The notes under the pieces: generated by a model
Told to the model about the DNA's origin: nothing
The model's input: the letters and a program-made list of their open reading frames with translations, nothing else
The model's database searches: none
Program-made: the position numbers and the translations under genes
NCBI GenBank assembly: GCA_964599285.1
Contig: CAZREI010000008.1
Location: 1-45,020, forward strand
DNA length: 45,020 nucleotides
Direction: 5' to 3'
Source of the DNA: VGLO01 sp964599285
Lineage (GTDB): Bacteria > Patescibacteriota > Minisyncoccia > Minisyncoccales > Staskawiczbacteraceae
Shown here: in pieces, positions 31,848 to 39,741 of the stretch
How positions within the stretch are numbered: position 1 is the first letter of the stretch
How the letters are laid out: each line of letters opens with the position of its first letter

Positions 31848-31853
31848 TAACCT

Positions 31854-34241
31854 ATGAAAAATATTTTGTGGTTTCGCGAACTTGGCATTGCCGACGTGCC
31901 CAAGGTGGGTGGCAAGAATGCTTCGTTGGGTGAGATGTATAATCACTTAACCCAAAAGGGTGTAGCCGTGCCCAATGGTTTTGCCACCACGGCTGATGCC
32001 TATTTTTATTTTTTGGATCAAACAGGCCTTACCAAACAAATTGAAGAAATTTTGCGTGATGTCAACGTCCACGATTTGCAAAGTTTACAAGAAAAGGGAA
32101 AGGCTGTCCGTCAGTTGATCATTGCGGCAGAATTACCTCAGGATTTGCAAAACGACATCATAGCCGCTTACCAGGAATTATCAGCATCGTATGACGCGGA
32201 AAATGTTGACGTTGCGGTGCGATCATCGGCCACTGCCGAAGATTTGCCCGGAGCCAGTTTTGCCGGCCAGCAGGAAACCTTTTTGAATATTTCGGGAGCG
32301 GATGGCGTGGTGGAAGCGGTCAAAAAATGCTACGCGTCGCTGTTTACGGATCGAGCCATTGCCTATCGCCAGGAAATGGGTTTTGGGCACACCAAGGTAG
32401 GCCTTTCAGCCGGCGTGCAAAAAATGGTGCGCAGCGATTTGGGTGCTTCGGGCGTGATGTTTTCCTGCGATACCGAATCGGGATTTGCCGATGTGGTTTT
32501 GATTAACGCCAGCTTGGGGCTTGGCGAAAACGTGGTGCTGGGGCGGGTGGAACCGGACCAATATTACGTTTTTGAAACGACGCTAAAAAAGGGGTTTAAG
32601 CCCATCATAGAAAAAAAGCTGGGGTCCAAATTGATTAAAATGATCTACACGGATAATCCCAAAAAGCCCACCAAAAATGTTAAAACTTCAGCAGAGGAAC
32701 GTCAGCATTTTGTGTTGACCGACGATCATATTTTGCAACTAGCTAAGTGGTCAATGATTGTTGAAGATCACTACCAAAAACCCATGGACATGGAGTGGGC
32801 GTTTGATGGCCAGGAAAAAAAATTATATATTGTGCAGGCGCGGCCCGAAACGGTGCAGAGCAAAAAAAACCTGAACGTGCTGGAAGAGTATGTCATTGAA
32901 ATTCCCGATTCCAAACTGCGCGTACCTAAAATACTGGCGCGGGGAATGTCGGTGGGAAATAAAATCGGCGCGGGCAAAGCCAATAAGATATTATCGGCCA
33001 AAGATATCAACAAATTTAAAAAGGGCCAGGTACTGGTGACGGGCATGACCGATCCTGATTGGGTGCCGGCTATGAAGCTGGCGTCGGCCATTGTTACCGA
33101 CCAGGGCGGACGCACAGCCCACGCCGCCATTGTATCGCGCGAGCTGGGAATTCCCTGTATTGTCGGCGCGGGTAACGCCACAAAAACCTTAAAAACCGGC
33201 CAGGATATTACGGTGGATTGCGCCAATGGAGAACATGGTATTGTGTATGAAGGCATTGTCCCGTTTCAAATTCACAAAACCGATATTTCCAAAATCCAAA
33301 AACCCAAAACAAAAATCGCCATGAACTTGGCCGATCCCTCGCAGGCGTTTAATTTAAGTTTCATTCCCAATGATGGCGTGGGGCTGGCGCGCGAAGAATT
33401 TATCATTGCCAACACCATAAAAATCCATCCCAACGCGCTGATTGATTATCATAAACTTTCCGCCAAATTAAAAAAACAAATTGACGCGCTGTCGCTAGGC
33501 TACCAAGACAAAGAACAGTTTTACGTTGATAAGCTGGCCGAAGGCGTGGGAAAAATTGGCGCGGCCTTTTATCCCAAACAAGTTATTGTGCGATTTTCTG
33601 ATTTTAAAACTAATGAGTACCGGGGCTTGGTTGGCGGCGAGCTTTACGAACCCGAAGAACAAAATCCGATGATCGGGTTTCGGGGCGCGTCACGCTATTA
33701 TAATTCAAAATTCAAAGACGCCTTTATACTGGAATGCCAAGCCATCAAAAAAGTCCGCGAAGAATTTGGCATTGATAACGTGCAGGTAATGGTGCCCATG
33801 TGCCGAACGCCAGAAGAAGGTAGGAAGGTTTTGGAAATTATGAAAGTAGCCGGTTTGGAAAAAGGCCAAAATGGCTTGAAAGTATTTGTCATGTGCGAGG
33901 TGCCAAGCAATGTTATTTTAGCGAATGAATTTTTAGAAATTTTTGACGGATTTTCTATTGGATCCAACGACTTGACGCAACTGACCTTGGGCTTAGATCG
34001 CGACAATTCTGAAGTTGCCAGTGTTGCCAATGAAAAAAATGAAGCAGTTAAACTGTCCATCACCAAAGCCATAAAAGCCTGCCAGGAAGCCGGAAAATAT
34101 TCAGGAATTTGCGGCGACGCCCCATCAACATTTCCAGAATTTGCTAAGTTTTTAGTTGATATCGGCATCGAATCTATGTCTTTATCGTCCGATGCAATAA
34201 TAAAAACCATGATGGTTATTGTAGAGAAAGAAAAAAATTAA
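31854..34241 (+). CDS. ppsA: Phosphoenolpyruvate synthase
   Basis: 795 aa. The ATP-binding N-terminus reads GGKNASLGEM, then VAVRSSATAEDLPGASFAGQ. The phosphohistidine domain has TDQGGRTAHAAIVSRELGIP. The C-terminal barrel has RFSDFKTNEYRGLVGG and NDLTQLTLGLDRD, and the late cysteine segment is GICGDAPSTF. It converts pyruvate and ATP to phosphoenolpyruvate, AMP and phosphate. In minimal CPR glycolysis it may also run toward pyruvate. The length is typical. The start follows structured element B with no Shine-Dalgarno. Confidence 0.95.
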   Translation: MKNILWFRELGIADVPKVGGKNASLGEMYNHLTQKGVAVPNGFATTADAYFYFLDQTGLTKQIEEILRDVNVHDLQSLQEKGKAVRQLIIAAELPQDLQNDIIAAYQELSASYDAENVDVAVRSSATAEDLPGASFAGQQETFLNISGADGVVEAVKKCYASLFTDRAIAYRQEMGFGHTKVGLSAGVQKMVRSDLGASGVMFSCDTESGFADVVLINASLGLGENVVLGRVEPDQYYVFETTLKKGFKPIIEKKLGSKLIKMIYTDNPKKPTKNVKTSAEERQHFVLTDDHILQLAKWSMIVEDHYQKPMDMEWAFDGQEKKLYIVQARPETVQSKKNLNVLEEYVIEIPDSKLRVPKILARGMSVGNKIGAGKANKILSAKDINKFKKGQVLVTGMTDPDWVPAMKLASAIVTDQGGRTAHAAIVSRELGIPCIVGAGNATKTLKTGQDITVDCANGEHGIVYEGIVPFQIHKTDISKIQKPKTKIAMNLADPSQAFNLSFIPNDGVGLAREEFIIANTIKIHPNALIDYHKLSAKLKKQIDALSLGYQDKEQFYVDKLAEGVGKIGAAFYPKQVIVRFSDFKTNEYRGLVGGELYEPEEQNPMIGFRGASRYYNSKFKDAFILECQAIKKVREEFGIDNVQVMVPMCRTPEEGRKVLEIMKVAGLEKGQNGLKVFVMCEVPSNVILANEFLEIFDGFSIGSNDLTQLTLGLDRDNSEVASVANEKNEAVKLSITKAIKACQEAGKYSGICGDAPSTFPEFAKFLVDIGIESMSLSSDAIIKTMMVIVEKEKN

Positions 34242-34275
34242 TTTTAAATTTCAAATTGTAAATTGTAAATTCGTT

Positions 34276-35295
34276 ATGTTCGATATTATCACTTTCGGAT
34301 CAGCCACGCAGGATATTATTTTGACTCCCAAAAAGTTGACGGCTTTAAAATACCAAAAAGATACTTCTGGTCAAGAGGTTTGTTTCCCCATGGGTGGCAA
34401 GCTGGATCTTGATGACATGCAATTTAATTCGGGCGGAGGCGGCACCAACACCGCGGCCACGTTTGCCTTGCAAGGTTTTAAGACGGCTTTTTGCGGCGTG
34501 GTGGGGACCGATGTATCAGGAAAGGAAATCGCCAACGAATTAAAAGCGTTAAAAATTAACACGGGCTTTATCCGAAAAACTAGTGAAAAACGGACTAATC
34601 ACTCTATTATTATTTTAAGCAGTTTGCCTTCGTCGGCGGCAGGCAAGCAGGACAGAACCATTTTGGCTTACCGTGGCGCGGCAGAGCTTATGGGCAAAAA
34701 AGATATTCCCTGGCAAAAATTGAAAACCCAATGGATGTACGTTGCGCCGCTATCGGGCTTATTGTGCGACACTTTTGAAGATATTGTGGATTTTGCCAAA
34801 TCACAGGGCATAAAAATTGCCGTAAATCCCGGCCTGGCCCAGCTGTCTTTGCCCAATTTTGCAGAGCTTGCCCAAAAAATTGATGTGTTATTTTTAAACC
34901 AAGAAGAAGCCAGCTTTTTAACAAAAATTCCTTATGAAAAAGAGCAGGAAATTTTTGCCAAACTGGACCAAATGTGCCCGGGCGTAGCCGTAATGACCAA
35001 AGGCGGGGATGGGGTAGTAGTGTCTGATGGCAAACATATGTATTCGGCAAAGCCTTCTTATGACAGAAAAATTGTTGATACGACGGGCGCGGGCGACTCG
35101 TTTGCTTCAGGATTTTTATCGGATTTTATCAGGACTGGCGATATTGAAAAAGCCATTCAATTAGGAATGGCAAATTCGCAGGGCTGTCTGTCAAAAGTGG
35201 GAGCCAAAAACGGATTGTTGAAAAAAGGCCAGAAATTTGAAGCAGTTTTAGTAGAAAAAACCGAATGCGATAATAATGTTTGTTTGGTGAAATAA
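34276..35295 (+). CDS. PfkB-family carbohydrate kinase
   Basis: 339 aa. The N-terminal signature is ITFGSATQDIILTP, the substrate region is NSGGGGTNTAATFALQGF, and the C-terminal ATP/catalytic motif is DTTGAGDSFASGFL with the catalytic Asp. Residues 117-126 (PSSAAGKQDR) lie where relatives have a short turn and are encoded by a TTGCCT...AGGCAA palindrome. The family phosphorylates sugars, nucleosides or fructose-6-phosphate. Its place among glycolytic genes makes a sugar-phosphate substrate plausible; this cannot be decided from sequence alone. Confidence 0.9.
   Translation: MFDIITFGSATQDIILTPKKLTALKYQKDTSGQEVCFPMGGKLDLDDMQFNSGGGGTNTAATFALQGFKTAFCGVVGTDVSGKEIANELKALKINTGFIRKTSEKRTNHSIIILSSLPSSAAGKQDRTILAYRGAAELMGKKDIPWQKLKTQWMYVAPLSGLLCDTFEDIVDFAKSQGIKIAVNPGLAQLSLPNFAELAQKIDVLFLNQEEASFLTKIPYEKEQEIFAKLDQMCPGVAVMTKGGDGVVVSDGKHMYSAKPSYDRKIVDTTGAGDSFASGFLSDFIRTGDIEKAIQLGMANSQGCLSKVGAKNGLLKKGQKFEAVLVEKTECDNNVCLVK
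34624..34651. repeat. In-frame palindrome in the PfkB kinase gene
   Basis: TTGCCTTCGTCGGCGGCAGG followed by CAAGCAGG has complementary ends TTGCCT and AGGCAA and encodes LPSSAAGKQ. It separates two strands that are normally joined by a tight turn. Confidence 0.65.
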
Positions 35296-35326
35296 AAAAA
35301 GTTCCATTGGTGTTACCAGCGGAACT
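35293..35326 (-). terminator. Terminator of the - strand gene at 35337
   Basis: On the - strand AGTTCCGCTGGT pairs with ACCAATGGAACT around AAC, followed by TTTTTTTATT. It also overlaps the end of the PfkB gene. Confidence 0.82.
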
Positions 35327-35336
35327 CTTGACCATT

Positions 35337-35543
35337 CTATCTGTCTCTTTTTTTTGACCAATGCAGTAATCGTAATCCTGTGTACCACATTGCGCATCCT
35401 AAAATAAGCAGACCGAAGCCGAGGAGAAACCAAAATCCTTTGTCTTCTCTTGGAGAATCTCGAGTGGCTCCGAAGCACGTGAACCCTCCAAAAACAAGAA
35501 ACATTCCAACTGCAGTAAGAAAACTTTGGGTAATTTCCTTCAT
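35337..35543 (-). CDS. Small two-helix membrane protein
   Basis: 68 aa on the - strand. AGAGGTGG just upstream of the ATG is a good Shine-Dalgarno. Helix one is FLTAVGMFLVFGGFTCFG, then a short charged loop (ATRDSPREDK), and helix two is GFWFLLGFGLLILGCAMWY with a basic tail (HWSKKRDR). It has its own terminator. It is one of three - strand genes and has the strong-Shine-Dalgarno cassette style. The function is unknown. Confidence 0.75.
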   Translation of the reverse strand: MKEITQSFLTAVGMFLVFGGFTCFGATRDSPREDKGFWFLLGFGLLILGCAMWYTGLRLLHWSKKRDR

Positions 35544-35619
35544 TTAAACCACCTCTTTTGGGATCAGAATTGTCAAATTGCAACACAATTTAATGTTACA
35601 CTTTTAAAAGATAAATACA

Positions 35620-36513
35620 ATGAAACCATTAAAATACTATTTTCAAAAAGCTCAGAAGGAAAAATTTGCTATTGGGCAATTCAATTTTTCGGATTTTTCG
35701 CAGGTTCGGGGGATTGTGGCGGCTGCGAAAAATTTGAAAGCACCGATTATTTTGGGAACTTCCGAAGGGGAAAGCAAATTTGTGGGATTGCAAGAGGCCG
35801 TGGCAATGAGAGATGTGTTGCGGAAAAAAACAGGCCTGCCGTTTTTTTTAAATTTGGATCATGGAAAATCTTTTTCTGCCAAAGGCGGATCCGCCTCTGG
35901 CGGAGAGTATTCCTATATTAAAGAAGCTATGTTGGCGGGATATGATATGGTTCACTTTGACGGATCAAAACTGCCGTTGGAAGAAAATATTAAAATTTCA
36001 AAGCAGGTTGTGGCTTTTGCAAAGTGGCGGGGCGTTTTAGTTGAAGGTGAAGTGGGCAGGATTGGCACCGACGCTTCAAAGGTGTATCAGGAAAAGTTTG
36101 AAATTAAAGAAGGGGATTTGACAAAACCGGAAGACGCGGCTCATTATTTAACAAAAGCGAAAGTGGATTTGCTGGCGGTGAGTATCGGCACGTTTCATGG
36201 CATGGATGTTACAGGAATTTCTCCCAACTTAAAATTAGACAGGTTGCAAGCAATTTCCAGCTTAGTGCACATTCCCTTGGTGTTGCATGGCGGATCGGGA
36301 ACGCCGGAAGGCGACATTAAAAAAGCCATTGCGCTGGGAATTTGCAAAATTAACATCAATACCGAAACGCGCCTGGCCTTTGCTAATGCCTTGAAAAAAT
36401 CGCTGGAAAGCGGAGAAATCACTCCCTATAAATATCTTGTTGACCCCATCAGCGCGGTGCAAGCGGTTATTGAGGAAAAAATTAGGCTGTTTGGAAGCGC
36501 AAACAAAATGTAG
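35620..36513 (+). CDS. fba: Fructose-bisphosphate aldolase, class II
   Basis: 297 aa. The zinc and substrate motifs are FFLNLDHGKSF, YDMVHFDGSKLPLEENI, GVLVEGEVGRIG, VSIGTFHGM, LVLHGGSGTPEGDI and KININTETR. It cleaves fructose-1,6-bisphosphate into two triose phosphates. Residues 89-96 (GGSASGGE) are encoded by GGCGGATCCGCCTCTGGCGG, a palindrome placed right after the zinc-binding His segment where relatives have no extra residues. Confidence 0.94.
   Translation: MKPLKYYFQKAQKEKFAIGQFNFSDFSQVRGIVAAAKNLKAPIILGTSEGESKFVGLQEAVAMRDVLRKKTGLPFFLNLDHGKSFSAKGGSASGGEYSYIKEAMLAGYDMVHFDGSKLPLEENIKISKQVVAFAKWRGVLVEGEVGRIGTDASKVYQEKFEIKEGDLTKPEDAAHYLTKAKVDLLAVSIGTFHGMDVTGISPNLKLDRLQAISSLVHIPLVLHGGSGTPEGDIKKAIALGICKININTETRLAFANALKKSLESGEITPYKYLVDPISAVQAVIEEKIRLFGSANKM
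35884..35906. repeat. In-frame palindrome in fba
   Basis: GGCGGATCCGCC is a perfect palindrome, and TCTGGCGGAGA repeats its arm. It encodes GGSASGGE in a loop. Confidence 0.7.
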
Positions 36514-36670
36514 GAGTAGTCACGAATATACAAATACTCCCAAATATACAAATCTTACAAATATACGAATGTGCTGGATTGCCACGCTGCGGCTCGCAAT
36601 GACGACGGCAAGATTTGTATATTAGTAAAATTTGTATATTATTTTAGATTTGTATATTCGTGATTACTCC
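36513..36670. repeat. GGAGTA composite element, copy 3 (inverted)
   Basis: GGAGTAGTCACGAATATAC and GTATATTCGTGATTACTCC are the termini. The core is GCTGGATTGCCACGCTGCGG then CTCGCAATGACG, a GTCATTGCGAG palindrome in the opposite orientation to copy 2. The order of the words shows the whole element is inverted relative to copies 1 and 2. It begins in the stop codon of fba. Confidence 0.88.
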
Positions 36671-36713
36671 AATAACTATTTACAAATTAAGAATAATAGA
36701 GTAAGATTCTTTT

Positions 36714-37418
36714 ATGATTTCATTGAACGCAACTATCAGAAATAGTTTTGGCAAAAAGACCAGGACACTCAAAAACCAGGGGAAAATTCCCGCGGTGGTT
36801 TATGGTCCGGGAGAAAAGAATGTGTCACTGGAAGTTGACGAAAAAGAATTTAAAAAAGTATTTAAAATGGCAGGCGAAAGCTCGTTAGTTGAACTGCAGA
36901 TTGCCGCCTCATCTGATGATGAGGCGAGCCTCGCCCCAAAGATGGGGCGGGATAAAGAAAAAAAGCCGGTGCTGGTGCACGAAATCCAGAAAGATCCGGT
37001 ATCGGGAAAGCTCATCCACATTGATTTTTACCAGGCCGATTTGAAAGAAGAAGTAGAAGTTGCCATTCCACTGGTGTTTGAAGGCACGGCTCCGGCCGAA
37101 AAAGATTTGGGTGGAACCTTGAATAAAAACATGCTGGAGCTTGAAGTAAAAGCCCTGCCCATGAATCTGCCCCATGAAATTAAAGTGGATATTAGCGGTT
37201 TGAAAACTTTTGAAGACCACATCTGCGTTAAGGATTTGGCATTGCCCAAAGACGTAAAAGTATTGAAAAATCCCGATGAAATTGTGGCGCAGGTATTGGC
37301 TCCGCAAAAAGTGGAAGAAGAACTGGCTGCCGAAATCACCGAAAACGTGGAAGATGTTGAGAAAATAGAAAAGGAAAAGAAAGAAGAAGTGGTCATCGAA
37401 CCTATTGATGAAAAATAA
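36714..37418 (+). CDS. rplY: 50S ribosomal protein L25 (CTC family)
   Basis: 234 aa. The N-terminal 5S rRNA-binding domain reads GKIPAVVYGPGEKNVSLEVD, then HEIQKDPVSGKLIHIDFYQ. The C-terminal CTC beta domain (about residues 110-200) has IPLVFEGTAPAEK and LPHEIKVDISGLKTFEDHI. An acidic tail ends it. Residues 65-80 (SSDDEASLAPKMGRDK) are encoded by three adjacent small palindromes, an apparent in-frame insertion. The final codons lie in the left arm of a long inverted repeat. Confidence 0.93.
   Translation: MISLNATIRNSFGKKTRTLKNQGKIPAVVYGPGEKNVSLEVDEKEFKKVFKMAGESSLVELQIAASSDDEASLAPKMGRDKEKKPVLVHEIQKDPVSGKLIHIDFYQADLKEEVEVAIPLVFEGTAPAEKDLGGTLNKNMLELEVKALPMNLPHEIKVDISGLKTFEDHICVKDLALPKDVKVLKNPDEIVAQVLAPQKVEEELAAEITENVEDVEKIEKEKKEEVVIEPIDEK
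36906..36951. repeat. In-frame palindrome cluster in rplY
   Basis: GCCTCATCTGATGATGAGGC, GGCGAGCCTCGCC and CGCCCCAAAGATGGGGCG follow one another inside the reading frame. They encode residues 65-80, absent from usual L25 proteins at this strand junction. Confidence 0.75.
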
Positions 37419-37563
37419 TTCTACTGCATATTGAAGCTTTTGGTTAAAAATTCCCAAAAGTTTCGCGGCTTATCATTTTTACTGATAAACCTTGTCACTT
37501 TTTGAAATTTTTAACTTCAAAAGCTTCAATCTTCGCTACGAATCTTTTTCATCAATAGGTTCG
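37397..37563. repeat. Long inverted repeat including the 3' end of rplY
   Basis: CGAACCTATTGATGAAAAA (37397-37415, the last rplY codons) is exactly complementary to 37545-37563. Inside, ATTGAAGCTTTTGG and TTAAAAATT (37430-37452) pair with AATTTTTAA and CTTCAAAAGCTTCAAT (37506-37530). The stop codon lies between the arms. Confidence 0.85.
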
Positions 37564-37620
37564 TTGAAGAACCAAAAGAAGAGAAAAAGTAATTCAAAGT
37601 TATTGAAGCGTTATGACGTC

Positions 37621-37653
37621 AAAAAGAGCCCTTTACAGGGCTTTTTGTTTTTG
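37621..37653 (+). terminator. Terminator after rplY
   Basis: AAAGAGCCCT pairs with AGGGCTTTTT around TTAC, followed by a T run. It ends 14 bp before the next gene. Confidence 0.82.
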
Positions 37654-37666
37654 GTACAAAAAAGGT

Positions 37667-39064
37667 ATGCGACGCTATATTATTTTCTTATCAGTGCTAT
37701 TGGCTATCTTGCCTGGTTTTGTAGTCGCCGACGATTTGTCGGCCATCTGCCAGCAGATTTCGCAGTCCGACAATAGCTGTCAGAATTTAAGCGCCGCGGA
37801 TTGTCGCGCCACATTGGAAAAATGCGCGGTTTACTATGATCAGCAGAGCGCCCAGATTGCCCAAGACATCACTAAAACCGCCCAGCAAAAAAATACTTTG
37901 CAATCAAAAATAGGTTCATTGAAGAAAAAAATTACCGGCTTGGAATACCAAATTGTTCAGGGCACGCTGATGGTAAAAGATTTGACCGGACAGATTAGCG
38001 ACATCCAGGTATCTATTGATAAAACATCGCTTAATATTGAAAACTCCCAGCGCCAGATTGCCACTATTTTGCGGGCGGTGGCACAGGAAGACAAAAAGCC
38101 GTCGGTGCAAATTTTGATAGAAGGCAATTTGTCGGATTATTTTGGCAATGTGGCTTACTTGGAGACCCTCAATTCAAAAGTTTCAACGTTGCTGGATAGT
38201 ACCAAAAACTTAAAGTCTTATCTTGATGCCCAGAAAGCCAAGCAGGAACAAGAAAAGGGCCAGCTGCAGCAAACCATAAAAATCCAGAGTCTGCAAAAAG
38301 CCGAGCAACTGCAAACCAAGCAACAACAAGAAGGCTATTTAAAATTGACCGAAGCCCAGTACCAGCAGCAGGTCCAAGATAAGGCGGACGCAGACAAAAA
38401 AGCAGCGGCTATCAAGTCACGAATTTTTGATTTGTTGGGAGTGGCTAACGCGCCAAATTTCGGACAAGCCGTAGAAATTGCCAAGTACGTGTCGGGGATT
38501 ACCGGCGTGCGCGCGGCGTTTGTTTTGGCTATTTTGACGCAGGAATCTAACCTTGGTAAAAACGTGGGTCAGTGCTATCTTACTAACAAACCCAATCTTG
38601 GTGACGGAGTTAAAATAAAAACAGGAGCTTATTCACCAAGAACAATGAACGTTAAAAGTATACCGGTTTTTTTGAATATTATTAATCAAATCAATGCTGG
38701 TAAGGGCTTGGCGCGCGACCCTTATAGTACGCCCGTCTCGTGTGTTATTTGGTATGGTAATGAACCCGTTGGTACGGGAGGGGCTATGGGCCCCAGTCAA
38801 TTTGAGCCACGAACATGGGCTGCTGGATACGGGCAGAGGGTGACGAATATTACTGGGAAAATTGCAGATCCTTGGGATATTCGCGATGCGTTCTTGGCAA
38901 CAGGACTTTTGTTGCGCGACAATGGGGGAGTGACTAACGAATTTAATGCCGCCATGAAATACTACTGCGGAGGGGGTTGCACACGCTATGATCGGTTTTA
39001 TGGAAATTCGGTTATCAGGATTGCTAATCAGTACGAGGCGGATATCAAGGCGATTGGCGGGTAG
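37667..39064 (+). CDS. Secreted coiled-coil protein with lytic transglycosylase domain
   Basis: 465 aa. ATG 37667 starts a clear signal peptide (MRRYIIFLSVLLAILPGFVVA); an upstream start would lie in the terminator. A long coiled coil (about residues 55-260, Gln/Lys-rich, PcsB/EnvC-like) precedes an SLT-type domain. That domain has VLAILTQESNLGKNVG, in which the Glu would be catalytic, GAMGPSQFEPRTW and MKYYCGGGC. It likely cleaves peptidoglycan during division, with the coiled coil as a regulator or membrane-complex partner. MltG is encoded in the same window. Confidence 0.9.
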   Translation: MRRYIIFLSVLLAILPGFVVADDLSAICQQISQSDNSCQNLSAADCRATLEKCAVYYDQQSAQIAQDITKTAQQKNTLQSKIGSLKKKITGLEYQIVQGTLMVKDLTGQISDIQVSIDKTSLNIENSQRQIATILRAVAQEDKKPSVQILIEGNLSDYFGNVAYLETLNSKVSTLLDSTKNLKSYLDAQKAKQEQEKGQLQQTIKIQSLQKAEQLQTKQQQEGYLKLTEAQYQQQVQDKADADKKAAAIKSRIFDLLGVANAPNFGQAVEIAKYVSGITGVRAAFVLAILTQESNLGKNVGQCYLTNKPNLGDGVKIKTGAYSPRTMNVKSIPVFLNIINQINAGKGLARDPYSTPVSCVIWYGNEPVGTGGAMGPSQFEPRTWAAGYGQRVTNITGKIADPWDIRDAFLATGLLLRDNGGVTNEFNAAMKYYCGGGCTRYDRFYGNSVIRIANQYEADIKAIGG

Positions 39065-39075
39065 GTGACGAATTC

Positions 39076-39131
39076 ACCCTGTTAAATAATTTCGCTTTGG
39101 CGAAATTAGCCATCAGGCTATTTAACAGGGT
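39076..39131. repeat. Three-way-junction repeat, copy 1
   Basis: The outer stem is ACCCTGTTAAATA/TATTTAACAGGGT, with inner hairpins ATTTCGCTTTGGCGAAAT and AGCCATCAGGCT. A near-identical copy lies at 44495-44550. The fold resembles a small cruciform or RNA junction. Confidence 0.85.
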
Positions 39132-39172
39132 AAACACGAATTGACGAGCGAATGAACACGAATCACGAATGG

Positions 39173-39213
39173 AAAAAGCGGCGGGATTTTTACAGAAATC
39201 CTGCCGCTTTTTA
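39173..39213 (+). terminator. Terminator after the lytic transglycosylase
   Basis: AAAAAGCGGCGGGATTT pairs with AAATCCTGCCGCTTTTT around TTACAG, with a T run at the end. Confidence 0.85.
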
Positions 39214-39223
39214 TTATGCGACA

Positions 39224-39253
39224 TTGACATAATTGCTAATAAAGATGTATAAG
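39224..39253 (+). promoter_or_regulatory. Promoter of the gene at 39300
   Basis: TTGACA (39224-39229) and TATAAG (39248-39253) are 18 bp apart. Confidence 0.75.
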
Positions 39254-39299
39254 TAACTTGTTTGTTCCTTGATTTTTATTCATCATTGAGGAGGTTTCC

Positions 39300-39509
39300 A
39301 TGTCGGCCGAAACTAAGGAAAATCCGGATCAGGAAATCGCAAATTCAATCGTCAGCCAAATCTTGTACATCAAGGATCCTCGCACAGGTTTGCACTTTGT
39401 ATTTTACGATCACAGATTAACCTGCATACCAGAGTCTGTGATTCCCAGAGAGCTGCTAATCGTAGCTAATGTGGACAACATCAAAAAGTCGCCCGAAAAA
39501 GGGGGTTGA
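39300..39509 (+). CDS. Small unknown protein
   Basis: 69 aa. GAGGAGG (about 39288-39294) fixes the start. The sequence has a short helix (DQEIANSIVSQILYI) followed by strands (TGLHFVFYDHRLTCIPE and ELLIVANVDNI). Promoter, Shine-Dalgarno and a downstream partner form a compact cassette. No family is recognised. Confidence 0.78.
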   Translation: MSAETKENPDQEIANSIVSQILYIKDPRTGLHFVFYDHRLTCIPESVIPRELLIVANVDNIKKSPEKGG

Positions 39510-39511
39510 TT

Positions 39512-39661
39512 ATGAAGTGGAAACGTTGCGGTGGTTACGAATGCGAACGCGGGCCAATCGGTTACACTGGCTGGATTCGTCGCGTTGACGGCCGATGCTA
39601 TGATGGTCGCTGGCCTGAATGGAACGTCCGCACGGGCCAACAAAGGCATTCTTATGTCTAA
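39512..39661 (+). CDS. Very small basic protein
   Basis: 49 aa, encoded 2 bp after the preceding stop. AAAGGGGG overlaps the end of the upstream gene and serves as Shine-Dalgarno. The protein is rich in Arg, Gly and Trp with three cysteines (RCGGYECERGPIGYTGW, then VDGRCYDGRWPEW). A terminator follows. The function is unknown. Confidence 0.62.
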   Translation: MKWKRCGGYECERGPIGYTGWIRRVDGRCYDGRWPEWNVRTGQQRHSYV

Positions 39662-39687
39662 GGCGTCCAAGGCACCCAAGAATGCCC

Positions 39688-39722
39688 AAGCCCTGTACTG
39701 AAAGGTTCAGGGCTTTTTTATT
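39688..39722 (+). terminator. Terminator of the 39300-39512 unit
   Basis: AAGCCCTG pairs with CAGGGCTT, followed by TTTTATTT. Confidence 0.85.
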
Positions 39723-39741
39723 TGCACAAAAAATCCACAGA

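Noticed and set aside
36437..36625. ORF running from fba into the composite element
   Set aside because: It is mostly repeat sequence in an alternate frame, with no start signal.
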